A DNA stretch of 64,000 nt, from positions 8,000,568 to 8,064,567 of the forward strand of contig CM055101.1 of assembly GCA_029204225.1 (NCBI GenBank). Direction: 5' to 3'. The stretch comes from Diphasiastrum complanatum (taxonomy: Eukaryota; Streptophyta; Lycopodiopsida; Lycopodiales; Lycopodiaceae). Below, in pieces: positions 43,194 through 56,026 of this stretch. The notes beneath the pieces were generated by a model. That model ran no database searches, had not been told where the DNA came from, and saw nothing but the letters and a program-made list of their open reading frames with translations. How positions within the stretch are numbered: position 1 is the stretch's first letter; every line of letters begins with the position of its first letter. Position numbers and translations under genes: made by a program.

Positions 43194-45853
43194 TGTTGGA
43201 ATTTCCCTTAAATTCAACTGGTAATGAGGATCTGTTCATTACCTTCATGCAGAACTTTTGGCAAAATAGTCTGCATTTTTACATGCAATTTCTGACAACC
43301 GACAAATGCGAAAAATGTGACATTGCATTTTTACATGCAATTCCTGAGAGGTGGACTTGCCAGCGTTCACGTTCTTCCTACAGCAGGCAATAGCAGCTGA
43401 CATTTCTATGTCAGTGATTCATGTAGTATTACTGATGTGATGTTTCCACCTTCCATCACTTATTGTTTTGCAGTATTCACATCTTTTTCTGTAGTAGGCA
43501 GCAGTAGTTGACATTTCTATGTTAGTGATTTATAGCAGCCGACGTTTCTATGTTAGTGATTCACACAGTGATATTGCAGCTGTGTACAGATGTATTGTCC
43601 ATCCAATTATTTGATGTACATAATTTATTGTGCCATTCATCTGTGTTATTGCTTGAATGCTTTTGTTTTTGTCTTGTTTTAGCTCAATGCATGGTGATCT
43701 ACGACACCTCAGTCACTTGCTTAATCTCTTGCATTTGAGACTATTAAGTAGCTCTCTTTCTCAGTGATTGTGTATACTGATCAGATGTAGTTCCAGCCAT
43801 CGTTAGTACGATTCATGCAAGAGCAACGACATTCTGAAACACACACATTGTACATGACCCATTCACTATAATGAAATGCTCCCTCACACCAATGACGCAC
43901 ATAGTTCATTCATTTGTTGAATTTCTGCTAACAAGTGAGACGGACATTGTAGATGCTTTCGTGCATTGATTCTTCCTTTCAGACAAATTGTCAGTAATAG
44001 GTTCATAACCTTTACAGATCGCGATTAGCTTTGTGAAGCACGCGGTTACGTCCGCTATTGTTTTGTGCTCACATGCTTTATTGACTTGTATATTTTGTTA
44101 TACATAATCTGATTATAGCTTTGTTTGGTTCTGCATTCAGATTCGTGTCAATACTGCAATGCTCTTCCACGTTCTTCCTAGTCATATGGTTGATTTGTCT
44201 AGTTGTCTGCTCATAGCTTTCGCTAATTATTATGTTCTTGTGTTCGCCTACTATGTCACCAGTACTGCACGCACCGAGAAGATTTGAGCAGACTGATCCT
44301 ATCTCCAATCATTTTCTTTCGACATGGTATCAGAGTAGGTTATGAACCTGACATGATATCTTGGATATACTGTGTGAAATAGATTGGAGATTTTGGTTAG
44401 CATTTCAGATCTTTCAAGATCTAATAATCAATTTGAAATGAGTTCACAGTATGTGTAAAAAGATTTTATGTCTTGAGACATTATCTTAAGTTGTCAATAT
44501 CGATTTTTTCTGCTATTCAAGATCCTTTGCAAGCAACAATGAGTTATCAAGGTGATTCTGTCAAAGCTGTCTGAGCAAAGAGGTTACATTTCTCAAAAGG
44601 GGTTTCATTCCCATAAGGATCAGAATCAAAGAGGTTTTATTCCTCGATTACATCTTTGATATGACAAGACCAATTCTTGATGACCTTTCGATCATGGTGG
44701 TTACAATCCACAACAATGGGTCTCATTCCTACAAAGATCAAAGGGAAGAGGTTCCATTCCTCACTATTATAAAGATGCTAAATTTTTCTACCGTCACACA
44801 AAGATTATCAAACCAGGATAACCTATTTTGCTTTCAACAACAGGCTACAGCAAGGATTCTTTGTCGGGATTGTTTAATGGTGAAGCTCTACACTCCCAAG
44901 TCCATCATGAGGGGTACTGATGGAAGCGACCTATTTTTTTTTTTTTAGCATACAATTTTTTCTATCTTTTCTGCATTACAGATCCACATTAAGGGGGAGT
45001 GTTGGAATTTCCCTTAAATTCAACTAGTAATGAGGATTTGTTTATCACCTTCCTACAGAACTGTTGGCAAAACAATATGCATTTTTACATGCAATTTCTG
45101 ACAGCCGACAAATGAGAAAAATGCAACATTGCATTTTTACATGCAATTCCTGAGAGGCAGACCTGCTCGGCATTCATGTTCTTCCTGCAGCAGGCAATAG
45201 CAGCTAGCATTTCTATGTCAGTGATTCATGTAGTATTACTCTTGTGATGTTTCCTCCTTCCATCAGTTATTGTTTTGCAATATTCTACAATGTGGCACAC
45301 TGCTATGGATTCACATCTTTTTCTGTAGTAGGTAACAATAGCTGACATTCCTATGTTAGTGATTTACAGTAGCTGATGTTTCTATGTCAATGATTCACAC
45401 AATGATATTGTAGCTTTGTACAAATGTATTCTCCATCCAATTATTTGATGTACATAATTTATTGTGCCATTCATTTCTGTTATTGCAAGAATGCTTTTGT
45501 TTTTGTCTCGTTTTAGCTCAGTGCATGGTGATCTACGACACCTCAGTCACTTGCTTAATCTCTTGCATTTGCGACTGTTAAGTAGCTTTCTTTTTGAGTG
45601 ATTGTGTCCACTGATCACATGTAGTTCTAGCCATTGTTAGTACGATTCATGCACGAGCAACAACCTTCTTAAACACATACATTGTACATGACCCATTCAC
45701 GACAATGAAATGCTCCCTCACACCAGTGACTCACACAATTCACTCATTTGTTGTATTTCTGCTAACAAGTGAGACAGACATTGTAGATGCCTTCACGCAT
45801 TGATTCTTCCTTTCAGACGGATTGTAAGTAATAGGCTCATAACATTTACAGAT
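43194..45853 (+). mobile_element. Coding-free LTR retrotransposon (LARD/TRIM-like)
   Basis: LTR1 43194-44324 (1131 bp) starts TGTTGGAATTTCCC and ends TCGACA. PBS TGGTATCAGAGT follows at 44325. The internal region is only 666 bp. PPT AAGGGGGAG (44991-44999) precedes LTR2, which starts at 45000 and is homologous to 45853, lacking the last ~300 bp of LTR1. The internal region has no gag or pol frame. It repeats a GAGGTTTCATTCC-like motif at least five times (44580-44765). Another copy of the LTR's end occurs at 19641-19960. With LTR2 truncated, no TSD can be tested. Confidence 0.82.
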
Positions 45854-48800
45854 TGTCCATAATAGGTTCATAACTATGATTCGTCAATCCTAATTCAGCA
45901 CATCTATATTCAATACTTGACAGTCATTTAAATGAGTTGGCAAATAGGTGTTATGAAGATTTTTAAAAAAGAAGTCGAAAGACTATAGAGCACAAACATT
46001 TGATACATCTTTATTTTACAACTTGAATTCCTATGGGACAGTGCATGGCTATATTGCACAAAGAGAAATGGTCCATACCAAAATGAGTAGCTACGTATAA
46101 GACATATCCAAATAAATTGAGACAAGTTAGGGAGATAAAAGTCATTGTTTTTAGCTAGTTGTGCCTACTTTTTTAAGACAAATATCAAGCTTGAAACTTT
46201 ATTTGAGAAGTTAGGTAGCCACAATATGAGATGGTTTTGACAAATTCAAATAAATTGAGACTAATTTCATGTTTTCAAATGTTTCAACTCCCAGATGGAT
46301 GACAAATTTTTATGATTATTTTCAATATTGAATATTCTACATCATAATTGTATGATGAATGTCTAAGTTTTAATTTGGATTTTAGGACTATATTCACGAT
46401 TTGAGAATTTTTAAGACCACATATATATAGCTTAGGAATCGATTGGTGTTGAAGGCACATAAATTTAAAATGATTAATTTGATTTTGAAGGCATAAAAAA
46501 CAAGAAGAAAAAATCACTTGTTCTATTTCTCTTTTTTCTTTTAGTAGCAAAAAAACATTAGAAAGGGAGACTTGACATTTGTTTTTTTTTTTGGGTGTAA
46601 TGTTTTAGGGGGTTAAAACACTGGTTGATTGAACAAAAATTATTTTATAGAAGCCTTCTAGCTCATCAAAGGCTTATACTAAGAGTGAAATATTCTAAAA
46701 TTATTATTGAATCCAGGATGTGATTGGTCACAAAGTGAAAGCTTTGCTCTTCATTTTTTGAGAATAATATAGCTCTCCCACACCCATAAACCTCAATCAA
46801 ACTTTGCATGAAGACCTTGACTGTTTTAAAGATAACACCTCAATTATGCATGATCATTATTGGTTTTCTAACTAGTGGTTATGTCATCTTAGGTAGCTTG
46901 CAATCCTTCCTTTTTGCTTGTTACCAACAAGTTTATATCAGAGGATAAAATGAGAATGGAACTCCTATCACAAATTCAATGCATTCTAACTTCTTAGGCT
47001 TGTCTTGTATAGCAACTCTCATGATACTTGGGAAAAAGTCCTTATAGAAGAGACAATTTGTGTTTGGCTTAGATCAAAGACCATTTTTTTAAGGGTACAT
47101 TCCCACTTAGTGTACTCTAAGTAGGTGTGTGCCTCCACACAAGTGACATAACGAGCTGACTCCTTGCATGTTGGCCTAATTTTTGTGCTCTAAACTTTCG
47201 TGAGTAGTGTTGTGCATGATGTCACTGAACAACAACTCTTAAGCGTCATACACTCATCTTATTCCCAGTAGAGTTGTGACGGTGCATGAAAGCTGGTTAA
47301 TTCTATAACATGCTCTTGATCGTTCCCTGCAGCCTGAAGAACGGACATCATTAGTATGAAGTAATGTTGAATCCGTTAATTCTCTACTTGTCTCCATGTT
47401 ATATGTTAAGGTAAAAATGACTGTTTGCAGCACTGAGGATATCTAAATTGTGATACTATGCATAACCAGAATAGCACTCAACATATCGGAAGGAATTGAA
47501 AGATAGGTGTAGATACTAAAATGCAGGAATCAGAATCCTAATGATTTGTTGGAGCTTTTGAATGATCAATTGGCAGCATTACGGAAAATAGAGATCTCAA
47601 AATTACATATCAGCTGAAAAATATTAAAGTAGCCTAGAAACTGGAATATGGCTCAACAATAGAGCTTTGAGCTCGCACATAATTCTGAGATGAATTTGGG
47701 CTCAAAGATGGCTTCTTTGGTAGTGATGGATAATTTTTAGAAATTTTTTGGCAAAGACGGCTTCTCTAGCAGCGATGGAACCCCCAGTTGTTTGGCATAT
47801 GGCTCAACAGTAGAGCTTCAACCTTAGACATAATTTTTAGAAGAATTTTCTTCAACCTACTCCCATTGTGCTCCAAAGAGTAATGTCTCTGAAAGGGTAC
47901 TTCGAGCTGCATGTATATTGCAAGTAGTACACTAGAATCATGGCTCAATCCATGAGAAAACTATAGCATGTGCATTGTGTGATGTATCTCAATGTCTCAT
48001 TGAGTCCTTAGTCGTTCAAGTGTATTGATCATCAATTGTTCGTATCATCATTGTATATAGGTATAATCACTCTCTAGACACTTAAACAACATTCGGTTTT
48101 CCTTTAGCAAAAGGCGAGGAATAAAAACAAGCAAAAAAACAAAACCCTATTCTTTCCCAACATAACTGATTCTTTCCTATTTCAAACAATTTGCAAAAAG
48201 CTTTGAAAAGATCCATATTTTGATGTCTGATATATCCATTTGATGTACAATGTCAAGTGATAGAAGCACAAAATATAGCCTTTAATATGAAGACAAAGTT
48301 CTATCCTAGGAAACCAATTGTGGTCACCTAATATATCACAACGAATTAGTTTAGATCACGTTCAAATTTGTGCACGTCTTGCTATGTCTGAATGCACTCC
48401 ATTATTAAAGACATTGTGTTGAAGAGAAACAAAAGATCTAGAATTACTCCAATATAGACTACATGTCATTTTTGGATTTTATGTCAGAACAAAACATTCT
48501 TTCTAACACAACTATTAACTTAAATTTTTTTTGAAGATTTTCTTTGCTGCATTAATTGCAATATGAGTAATCTTCAATTTATCAATGGCATTTGGGTCTT
48601 TGCTTGCTCTCCAACTCCATAGAACTGTGAAGACAAATTCCCAACGACTAGGGTCATTATGATTGCGTCTCCATTTTTTCTCCCAACAATCTCTGTATTG
48701 CGATTCTATTCATTGTCGCTTTCTAGAAATAGGTTCCCACCAATCTACTAGTACATGCACAAGACAAATGAAACCATTCTCCATGTGGGGAAATCCTAAA

Positions 48801-49400
48801 ATTTCCTAGTTCAACAAAGATTTTTTCATTTCAATATGGGGGTTTGGAGTGTCCAAGTAGGGAAATGTTTTTCCTACTTGCAATGGATCTCCAAGGTTTT
48901 GAAACTAGGAATAGGTTCAACCTATGTAGCAAAACTTGTAATGTTATCTAGGTAAATCTAAATGATAAAGAAATGTATATGTGATTCACATTTTTCCTAT
49001 TTTGCAAAAATTATGAATATGTAGGTAATGTTAGATTGTGATGTAGGTATTCACACACAATTTATGAACACATAGGAAGTAGGTAATTTCAAATTATGAA
49101 AGATATGCATTTGCAACTCAGATTTTTACCACTTCTCTAGATCCTTGTGTATGAGACATTGAGTCAGTATGAGCTTTCAATGTTACAAGATGTTTGATCT
49201 CCAAAGAGAGACCAAGCAAGCTTCATGAAAGTTGTCAGAAATACCAAGTGAATGGCAGCGAAAGTCTGAGTGAGTGTGGTGTGTAGGATCAAAAGCGCCT
49301 CAGACAGCAGCAGAATAAGCAAGATGAATGATTCACACAAATGCTCAGTAAAACAATACAATAGTGAGACAAAAATTGCACTCTAATAAATATCAACAAT
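45854..49400. other. Long stretch without recognisable genes
   Basis: Only short frames. Minor features: a 21-bp identity with the flank of the LTR element (CATTTGATACATCTTTATTTT at about 45988 and 43159), and two copies of a GGCTCAACARTAGAGCTT / GATGGCTTCT-type motif at 47650-47820. Confidence 0.4.
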
Positions 49401-50030
49401 GAGTACAATTGCTTGAAGTGATAACGTCAGCTTGATCGTTGACCGTGATAAAGCTGGCTGCAGAAAAATTCTTCTTGTAAGAAGATTGATTAGTCACTAA
49501 CTAACAACTAAGTGTGTTCTTAGTTGATTCTATATTGCAAATATCTACTTGAAAAAATATCTACATGCTAAATATCTGTCTGTTTAAATATATATTTAGC
49601 ATTGAATGTTATTTGCCATTTATAACAACCACCTTATAATAGTGTACAATAGTTGGTGAACTGCCATATAACAACCACCTTATAATAGTGTACAATAGTT
49701 GGTGAAATGCCGTAAAGTCTTTTGACAATTTATTTGGATCGATTTTTCCCTGATGGAAAAAAGTCGATCAAGTCGGTTGATGATGAATTCGGTTGATGAC
49801 AAAGTTGGTTAAGTCGAGAAAGTTGGTTGATGGAGTTAGTGTTGAAATGTCGATGTCGACTGAGTTGAGTACCTCGATGTCGAGCAAGTCAAGTCTTGAA
49901 CATATGTATGTACATGAGAAGTTGAAGTTTGATGAAGTCGATGACTTCGATTGTCGATGGAGTTGAATATTTGACAGGTTTTTTAGAATGCTCATTCTTG
50001 AATGGATTTGAGGTTGAGCACCGAATCCAA
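49401..50030 (-). repeat. Putative 3' LTR of the Copia relic at 50100-50905
   Basis: On the minus strand the purine tract AATGGGGAG (about 50039-50031) is followed by TTGGATTCGGTGC. The downstream part (49730-49990) is rich in TCGA/GTTGA motifs. The far end is not defined. Confidence 0.4.
49621..49712. repeat. 46-bp tandem duplication
   Basis: TATAACAACCACCTTATAAT...GGTGAACTGCCA twice in tandem with one mismatch. Confidence 0.92.
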
Positions 50031-50099
50031 CTCCCCATTAATGTGGATCCTGCAATTTTTTTATTTTTAAAATAAAAAAGACGTTAAATCTGAGATGGT

Positions 50100-50905
50100 G
50101 CTCTTTTGATAGAGCCTTTGTGAAGTAATCTGCTGCCATAAGATCTATCTTGTAGTAAAATAATGACACTTCCTTGCTTTGCACTTTTTCTCTAAGTTAG
50201 TGATACCTGATTTCGATATGTTTGCTTTAAAAATGAAATCTCGGATTTAGAGATAGTGCTATTGTGCTTTGATTGTCACAATAAATAGTCATTGGATGCG
50301 ACTGAGCAAGGTTGATATCTACAAGTAGGTGCCTTAGCCAAATTGCCTCCTTGGTAGCATTCCTAGTAGCTATGTATTCTGATTCAATAGATGATAATGC
50401 TACTGAGGTCTGCTTTCGACTATTCCAAGAGATTGGGCCTCGATTGTATAAAAATACAACTCCAAAAGTTGATCTTCTGGTATCGAAATCTCTAGCCCAA
50501 TCCGCATACGTATATCCTTCGAGAATATTGGTAGATTGGTTGCCTCCATAATAGATGCTGAGATGTTTGGTTGCTTGGATGTACTTCGTGACCCTCATGA
50601 GCACTTTCCAATGGGTTAGACCTAGATTCGATAGGAACTGGCTAAGTGAGTTGAGTGAGTATGCAAGGTCTACTCATGTGCAAAGCATTGCATACATCAG
50701 TGAGCCGATGATGGAGTGAAATGGATATTGCTTCATTTCCTCCTTTGTTGCCTCTGTTTGAGGTGATTGTTCCTTTGAAGTAGCTTGATTTTGGATCTTA
50801 TCACTCAAAATTGTCATTGAGTGATAAAAGTAGAGGAATCTTGAGTCTAGGATATTCAAATGAATCAAATTGATGTGGTCCTTATCACTTGACATCGTAT
50901 TTGAT
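50100..50905 (-). pseudogene. Copia RT end and RNase H
   Basis: Minus-strand reading: EEMKQYPFHSIIGSLMYAML (end of RT), then MLMRVTKYIQATKHLSIYYG, GYTYADWARDFDTRRSTFGV, RKQTSVALSSIESEYIATRN, IWLRHLLVDI and IYCDNQSTIALSLNP. These are the Copia RNase H blocks (YADWA, KQ...SSxESEY, DNQS). The conserved ARxKHIDV block is missing after NPRFHF: a few text pieces such as ISKSDITN.. are present near 50200 but broken. RT upstream is cut at 50905-50943, next to the TTATT site of the large Copia-type insertion. Confidence 0.85.
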
Positions 50906-50943
50906 CAAAAATTTAGATTAATCAGATTTGATCCCTCATTATT

Positions 50944-51754
50944 TGTTGAATTTCACACGTGTGGATTGTCCACTACATGTACTTGTGATCTCCTAAGGTG
51001 TGTAGATGCACCAAGATCAAGACTAGATTGAGATTCAAGATCTATCTTTGATTTTATGGCAAAAACACACTACTACATGCATTCAATCACTTCCAACTCT
51101 CACTCACACGTGTGGGAAGTGTTCCAAAAGTTTTCTAAGTAAAAACAAGCTGCTCTCCTCGGGTAGAGAGAGAAAAACCATCAAGAGCTCTCGGGTAGAG
51201 AGAGAAAGCTAGAAATTCAATGACACTCAAAATCCACTCAATCTCGAAATCAAATGAGATCCAAAAAAAGAGGAGTACAATGATACTAATAGATTCATGA
51301 GCTACCACTATGCTTAACTATGATTGGATCACACTTTGCCATCTCTTAATCCTATTGGACCATTGATCCATGCACCTCTAAATTCTATTGGACTATATTC
51401 AAGCACACCTCAATTTTCTATTGGACCTCACAAGGTTCCACCTCTAAATCCTATTGGACCTCTTAAGCTTCATCAAACAAAAGCATGACACTTGTCTACA
51501 CTCTAATTGGCACAAGTTTGGCTCAATATTGGCACTACAAGTGGAATGGATAATTTGCCATCTATGCCAAATTTGACCCTATCAACATCCTACACCTAAA
51601 TGCTTGACTATGAAATTCTATGAGACCCCTATATCAAACATTTTGATTTACTTTACAATTTTCCACACGTGGGAACATCCTCCACACATGTGAGATTCAC
51701 TTACAAACTTCTATCATAAAAAATACCAAGCTAGATTTTTGCCAATTTCTCACA
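50944..51754 (-). repeat. 3' LTR of the Copia-type element
   Basis: 811 bp. It contains repeated ACACGTGTGG-type palindromes near both ends (50957, 51103, 51660) and repeated TCTATTGGAC units (51350-51460). A fragment of this LTR sits at 38685-38914. Confidence 0.92.
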
Positions 51755-51880
51755 CTCCTCCTCAAAAAATAACTTGGAAAGGTACTAGATCACTTGAGAA
51801 GTTTGTAAATCTTTCTGAGTGGATCCTTTGGTATGCATAAGAAGTGAAGTTCAGCCAAGGGATCCATCATAGCAGCACCC

Positions 51881-54457
51881 TTACCATATCCATGATAAGA
51901 TCTCTTTGGTAGAGATCTCTTGCCAATGCCTTTGAAGAGTGCTCCACCAATATGCCACTATTATCATGGGCTTCCTCCATGCTTGATGATGATCTTTGCC
52001 TTGAAAGTTCCACTTGCATGATGGATGCACCATAAATAGAGAAATCTGAGGCTTCCAAGCCTCATAAGGATCATGGAGATCAAGATCATAAGATGTGAAA
52101 CAATGATGATTATCAAGATTATGCTTTCTAGCTTGACTAGTCCACATACAATGAACTATATCCATGATGGATCTAATCTTGATATCAAAGACTATCTTGA
52201 TCTTTTTTAGGCTAGTTACTCTCTCAAGGATGTAAGTGTCCACTTTGGATGCTTCACTTAATCTCAAGAGGAGTTTACAATTTGCCTCAAAACATGTGAA
52301 AACATGATTTTCAAAAAAGTGAGTACCAAGCTCAATCTTGTTCTTACTAGAACCAAGAGCATACTTTTGACAATACAATATCTTGCTTTCAAAAAGTATT
52401 GGAAACACATCTAAGTCAATAATGACAAGAAACATGTCCATACCATAAGCATCATACAAAACTAGTATAGCTTTTCTTGAACTTTGAGATCTAAAAAATT
52501 CAATCAAGCAAGATAGCATTTCAAGCAAAGGAAGAGAAGCATATATGAATGTGTTGTAGTAGATACAACATGAAATATGCCCCTCTTTGCCATGTAAGGT
52601 GAGCCATAAAGACTCGGCCATGCATCTTGAAGATCTTCTTGAAATCATATGAAGAAGAAACTCCTCCTCACACATTGGCCCCATCATAACTTGAATACCT
52701 TCAAAAAGGATAACTTGTGATGCTTCTTGAGAAGCCTTGATCTCGGCCACTTCCAAGATTGAATCTTCATGCAATATGACATCTCTATTCACCATCACAT
52801 TTGAAATAGAGAGTGTAAAGACACTAAAGGCCTCCTTGATGGACGAGTATCCAATCATGATCCATGAGCTTGGATCATCCTTCCTTCTTGTCTCCAAGGG
52901 AATATATGCAAAGCAAGCACTACCAAGTTCACTAAGGTGATCAACCTTAGGCTTCATCTTGAATAAAACTTCATATGGTGCTATTCCATCAAGAGCTCCA
53001 ATACTCCTCAAAGCTTTGATCTTCAATGAGAATTTCTTCTCAACATATGCTGTGAATAATAAGGAATAATCATACACCATAATACTTGAAGAGAGAAGAT
53101 ATGTGCATCTTGTGTAATCCTCCTCCTTTGAAATATTGGAAATATAAGAAACATCAAGAGAGTTTGCACTCTCACTTGGATCCAATTTGTAGATGCCTTC
53201 AAATCTTGATCCATATGCAAGGATCTCACCATCCTTCTTAATCACACAATTGTCAATATTGAAATTGACATCAAAGCCACTATCAAGAAGTTGGCCAACA
53301 CTTAAAATGTTCTTTGTAAGCTTTGGGACAAAAAGAACATTGTTGAGAAAGAGATCTTTAGAAGATGCAAGCTTCAAGGGAATAATCCCTACTCCTTCAA
53401 TATTGCACTCATGCTTACTTGCAAAGTATATGGTCTTCTTGACTCCATCATAAGGCATAATAGATGAAAAAAAGTGCTTGGAGCCACACATATGTGAAGA
53501 TGATCCACTATCAATATACCATGAGTCATCCTTGTTGAAGGTGGAAGAGGAGAAGCTTGATGCCATAAGATAGCCTTCTCCATCACTTGCAATATAGTCT
53601 TCTTTGTCATTGGTGATGTTGGCTTGATTGAGTTGATTCTTCTTCTTGAAGCAATTGGTGGCATAATGGCCTTTCTTGCCACAATAAAAGCACTTGATCT
53701 TCTTCTTCTTGAGATTTGAAGTAGAAGCATGAGAGGTATCCTCCTCCTCCTCTCCATCTTGGTCTTTAGCTTTGTCATTAGAGAAGTGATGGTGTTGCTT
53801 CTTACTCCTCTCTTTGTGCTCGGCAAATAGAACTTTGCCATCATCATGATTGAGTGATAGCTTGTCCATCCTCAAGAGTTTGTACTCTTGTCTTGATTCT
53901 TCAGAAATAAGCACACTTTGAAGGGCCTCCAAACTTGGTAGCTCCTCCTTAATGGCATAGGATTGGACAAGGTTGTCATATTCATCTCTCAAGCCATTGA
54001 GAATGACTTGGACTAGCTCACTTTGATTGATTGAGTCACCAATACATGCAAGCTCCCTATGAATATCATTGACTCTCAAAACATAATTATATGCACTCTC
54101 ATCACTCTTTTGACTACTTTGGAATATTTAATTTCTAAGAGTGAGGAGCCTAGAGGTGTTCTTAGCCTCATAGATGGACTTGAGACAATCCCAAGCTTCC
54201 TTGGATGTAGAACAATCACCAATCTCCCTCAATATCTCATTAGAGACATTCATCCTAATGTAGTGGAGAGCCATCCTAGCTCTCTTCTTGTATTTTTGAG
54301 CTTCTTGAAGGACTTGAGGATCCTCCTCAATCCCAAGTACAATGTCCATCACATCTTGGAGTATCAAGATGGACTCCATCCTCAACTTCCATATTGAATA
54401 ATTGGAAGTAGACAATCTCTCACTTGGTTGCAACAAGTATGAACTCATTGAATTCAT
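51881..54457 (-). CDS. Gag-protease with integrase remnant and unknown C-terminal region
   Basis: One frame of 859 codons with a single TAA at 54130-54128 (after LLTLRN, where related gags have a sense codon). Gag: MNSMSSYLLQPSERLSTSNY, SIWKLRMESIL, LACIGDSINQSELVQVILNG. Zinc knuckle CFYCGKKGHYATNC near 53690. Protease: SWYIDSGSSSHMCGSKH. A protease-to-integrase linker follows (VPKLTKNILSVGQLLDSGFD). Integrase is collapsed: VEKKFSLKIKALRS jumps to IGALDGIAPYEVLFKMKPKV, so the second half of the catalytic core, including the Glu, is deleted; the HHCC and first Asp blocks are also absent. DPSSWIMIGYSS and VNRDVILHEDS end the recognisable part. The last ~340 codons (from about 52760 down) match no pol domain I know; they include many Leu/Ile/Phe-rich segments. 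The TAA could be a mutation or a readthrough site. Confidence 0.85.
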
Positions 54458-55201
54458 GTAAAGTGGAGATAAATAAAAGTGATGAACAAAAAATGTTGCT
54501 TCTCTCTCACTATAGGATCCAATAATGGTGTGCTACCATCTCCTATGCAAGATCTTGCAACAAACTGTGAGATGATTCTCACTAGCTATCTCAATCTCTC
54601 CAAAACTAGATCTACTTCACATCAAATGATGGAGTATGGGAAAAGTTAGGATCAAACACTCTTAGCACGTGTGAAATACACTAATAAACCAAATTTGACT
54701 CAAATACAATGATATTGCATGAAACAAAATGGCTAAGATCTCAAAACAGTGCCTAGATCACATATAGATGAGATTGGTAAGCATTCAACTGTGATTTTGG
54801 ATCAAACAGGCAATCTTTTGACCAAACCAAATGTGTCCACCCAGGTCTAGGTGCCCTACCTAACCCTCTTCAAAAGCTTATAACTTTTGATTGGCTCAAC
54901 CAAATGGAATGAAACTGATTGCATCAGAAACTAGACAAAAATAGCTTCAAAACAAGCTATCTAGCAAGATTTTTGGATCAAACATGAAAGAGAACTCCCA
55001 AACTGAAATTGGATGTTCCTCACACGTGTCTGAGCACCTGATTCCGTACAGTACCAGGTCAGACCCAACCAATGTCCTTTTGATCTCTTTTGATCCAAAA
55101 TTGAACAAGATAGCTAGGAAAATGGGCCTTGACAATTTCTAGCTCAAGATTGATGAATAGTTTTCACTCAAATGGATCAAAATGCATGGTAACCTTAGGT
55201 A

Positions 55202-55214
55202 GGCTCTGATACCA
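55202..55214 (-). other. PBS of the Copia-type element
   Basis: TGGTATCAGAGCC on the minus strand, directly adjoining the 5' LTR. Confidence 0.9.
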
Positions 55215-56026
55215 TGTTGAATTTCACACGTGTGGATTGTCCACTACATGTACTTGTGATCTCCTAAGGTGTGTAGATGCACCAAGATCAAGACTAGATT
55301 GAGATTCAAGATCTATCTTTGATTCTATGGCAAAAACACACTACTACATGCATTCAATCACTTCCAACTTTCACTCACACGTGTGGGAAGTGTTCCAAAA
55401 GTATTCTAAGTAAAAACAAGCTGCTCTCCTCGGGTAGAGAGAGAAAAACCATCAAGAGCTCTCGGGTAGAGAGAGAAAGCTAGAAATTCAATGACACTCA
55501 AAATCCACTCAATCTCAAAATCAAATTAGATCCAAAAAAAGAGGAGTACAATGATACTAATAGATTCATGAGCTACCACTATGCTTAACTATGATTGGAT
55601 AACACTTTGCCACCTCTTAATCCTATTGGACCATTGATCCATGCACCTCTAAATTCTATTGGACTATATTCAAGCACACCTCAATTTTCTATTGGACCTC
55701 ACAAGGTTCCACCTCTAAATCCTATTGGACCTCTTAAGCTTCATCAAACAAAAGCATGACACTTGTCTACACTCTAATTGGCACAAGTTTGGCTCAATAT
55801 TGGCACTGCAAGTGGAAATGGATAATTTGCCATCTATGCCAAATTTGACCCTATCAACATCCTACACCTAAATGCTTGACTATGAAATTATATGAGACCC
55901 CTATATCAAACATTTTAATTTACTGTACAATTTTCCACACGTGGGAACATCCTCCACACATGTGAGATTCACTTACAAACTTCTATCGTAAAAAATACCA
56001 AGCTAGATTTTTGCCAATTTCTCACA
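55215..56026 (-). repeat. 5' LTR of the Copia-type element
   Basis: 812 bp, collinear with 50944-51754. A TATA box is not obvious; the region TACTTTTGGAACACTTCCCA (minus strand, ~55400) is conserved between the LTRs. Confidence 0.92.

Larger units (their letters stand above)
50944..56026 (-). mobile_element. Complete non-autonomous Copia-type LTR retrotransposon, 5083 bp
   Basis: LTRs at 50944-51754 and 55215-56026 start TGTTGAATTTCACAC and end AATTTCTCACA. The 5-bp target duplication TTATT is perfect (50939-50943, 56027-56031). On the minus strand the PBS TGGTATCAGAGCC (55214-55202) follows the 5' LTR, and the PPT TTTTTTGAGGAGGAG (about 51769-51755) precedes the 3' LTR. The LTRs differ at roughly a dozen positions by eye, so insertion is fairly recent. 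The 3.46 kb interior encodes gag and protease, a remnant of integrase, and about 1.1 kb of unrelated sequence. RT and RNase H are absent. Confidence 0.93.
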
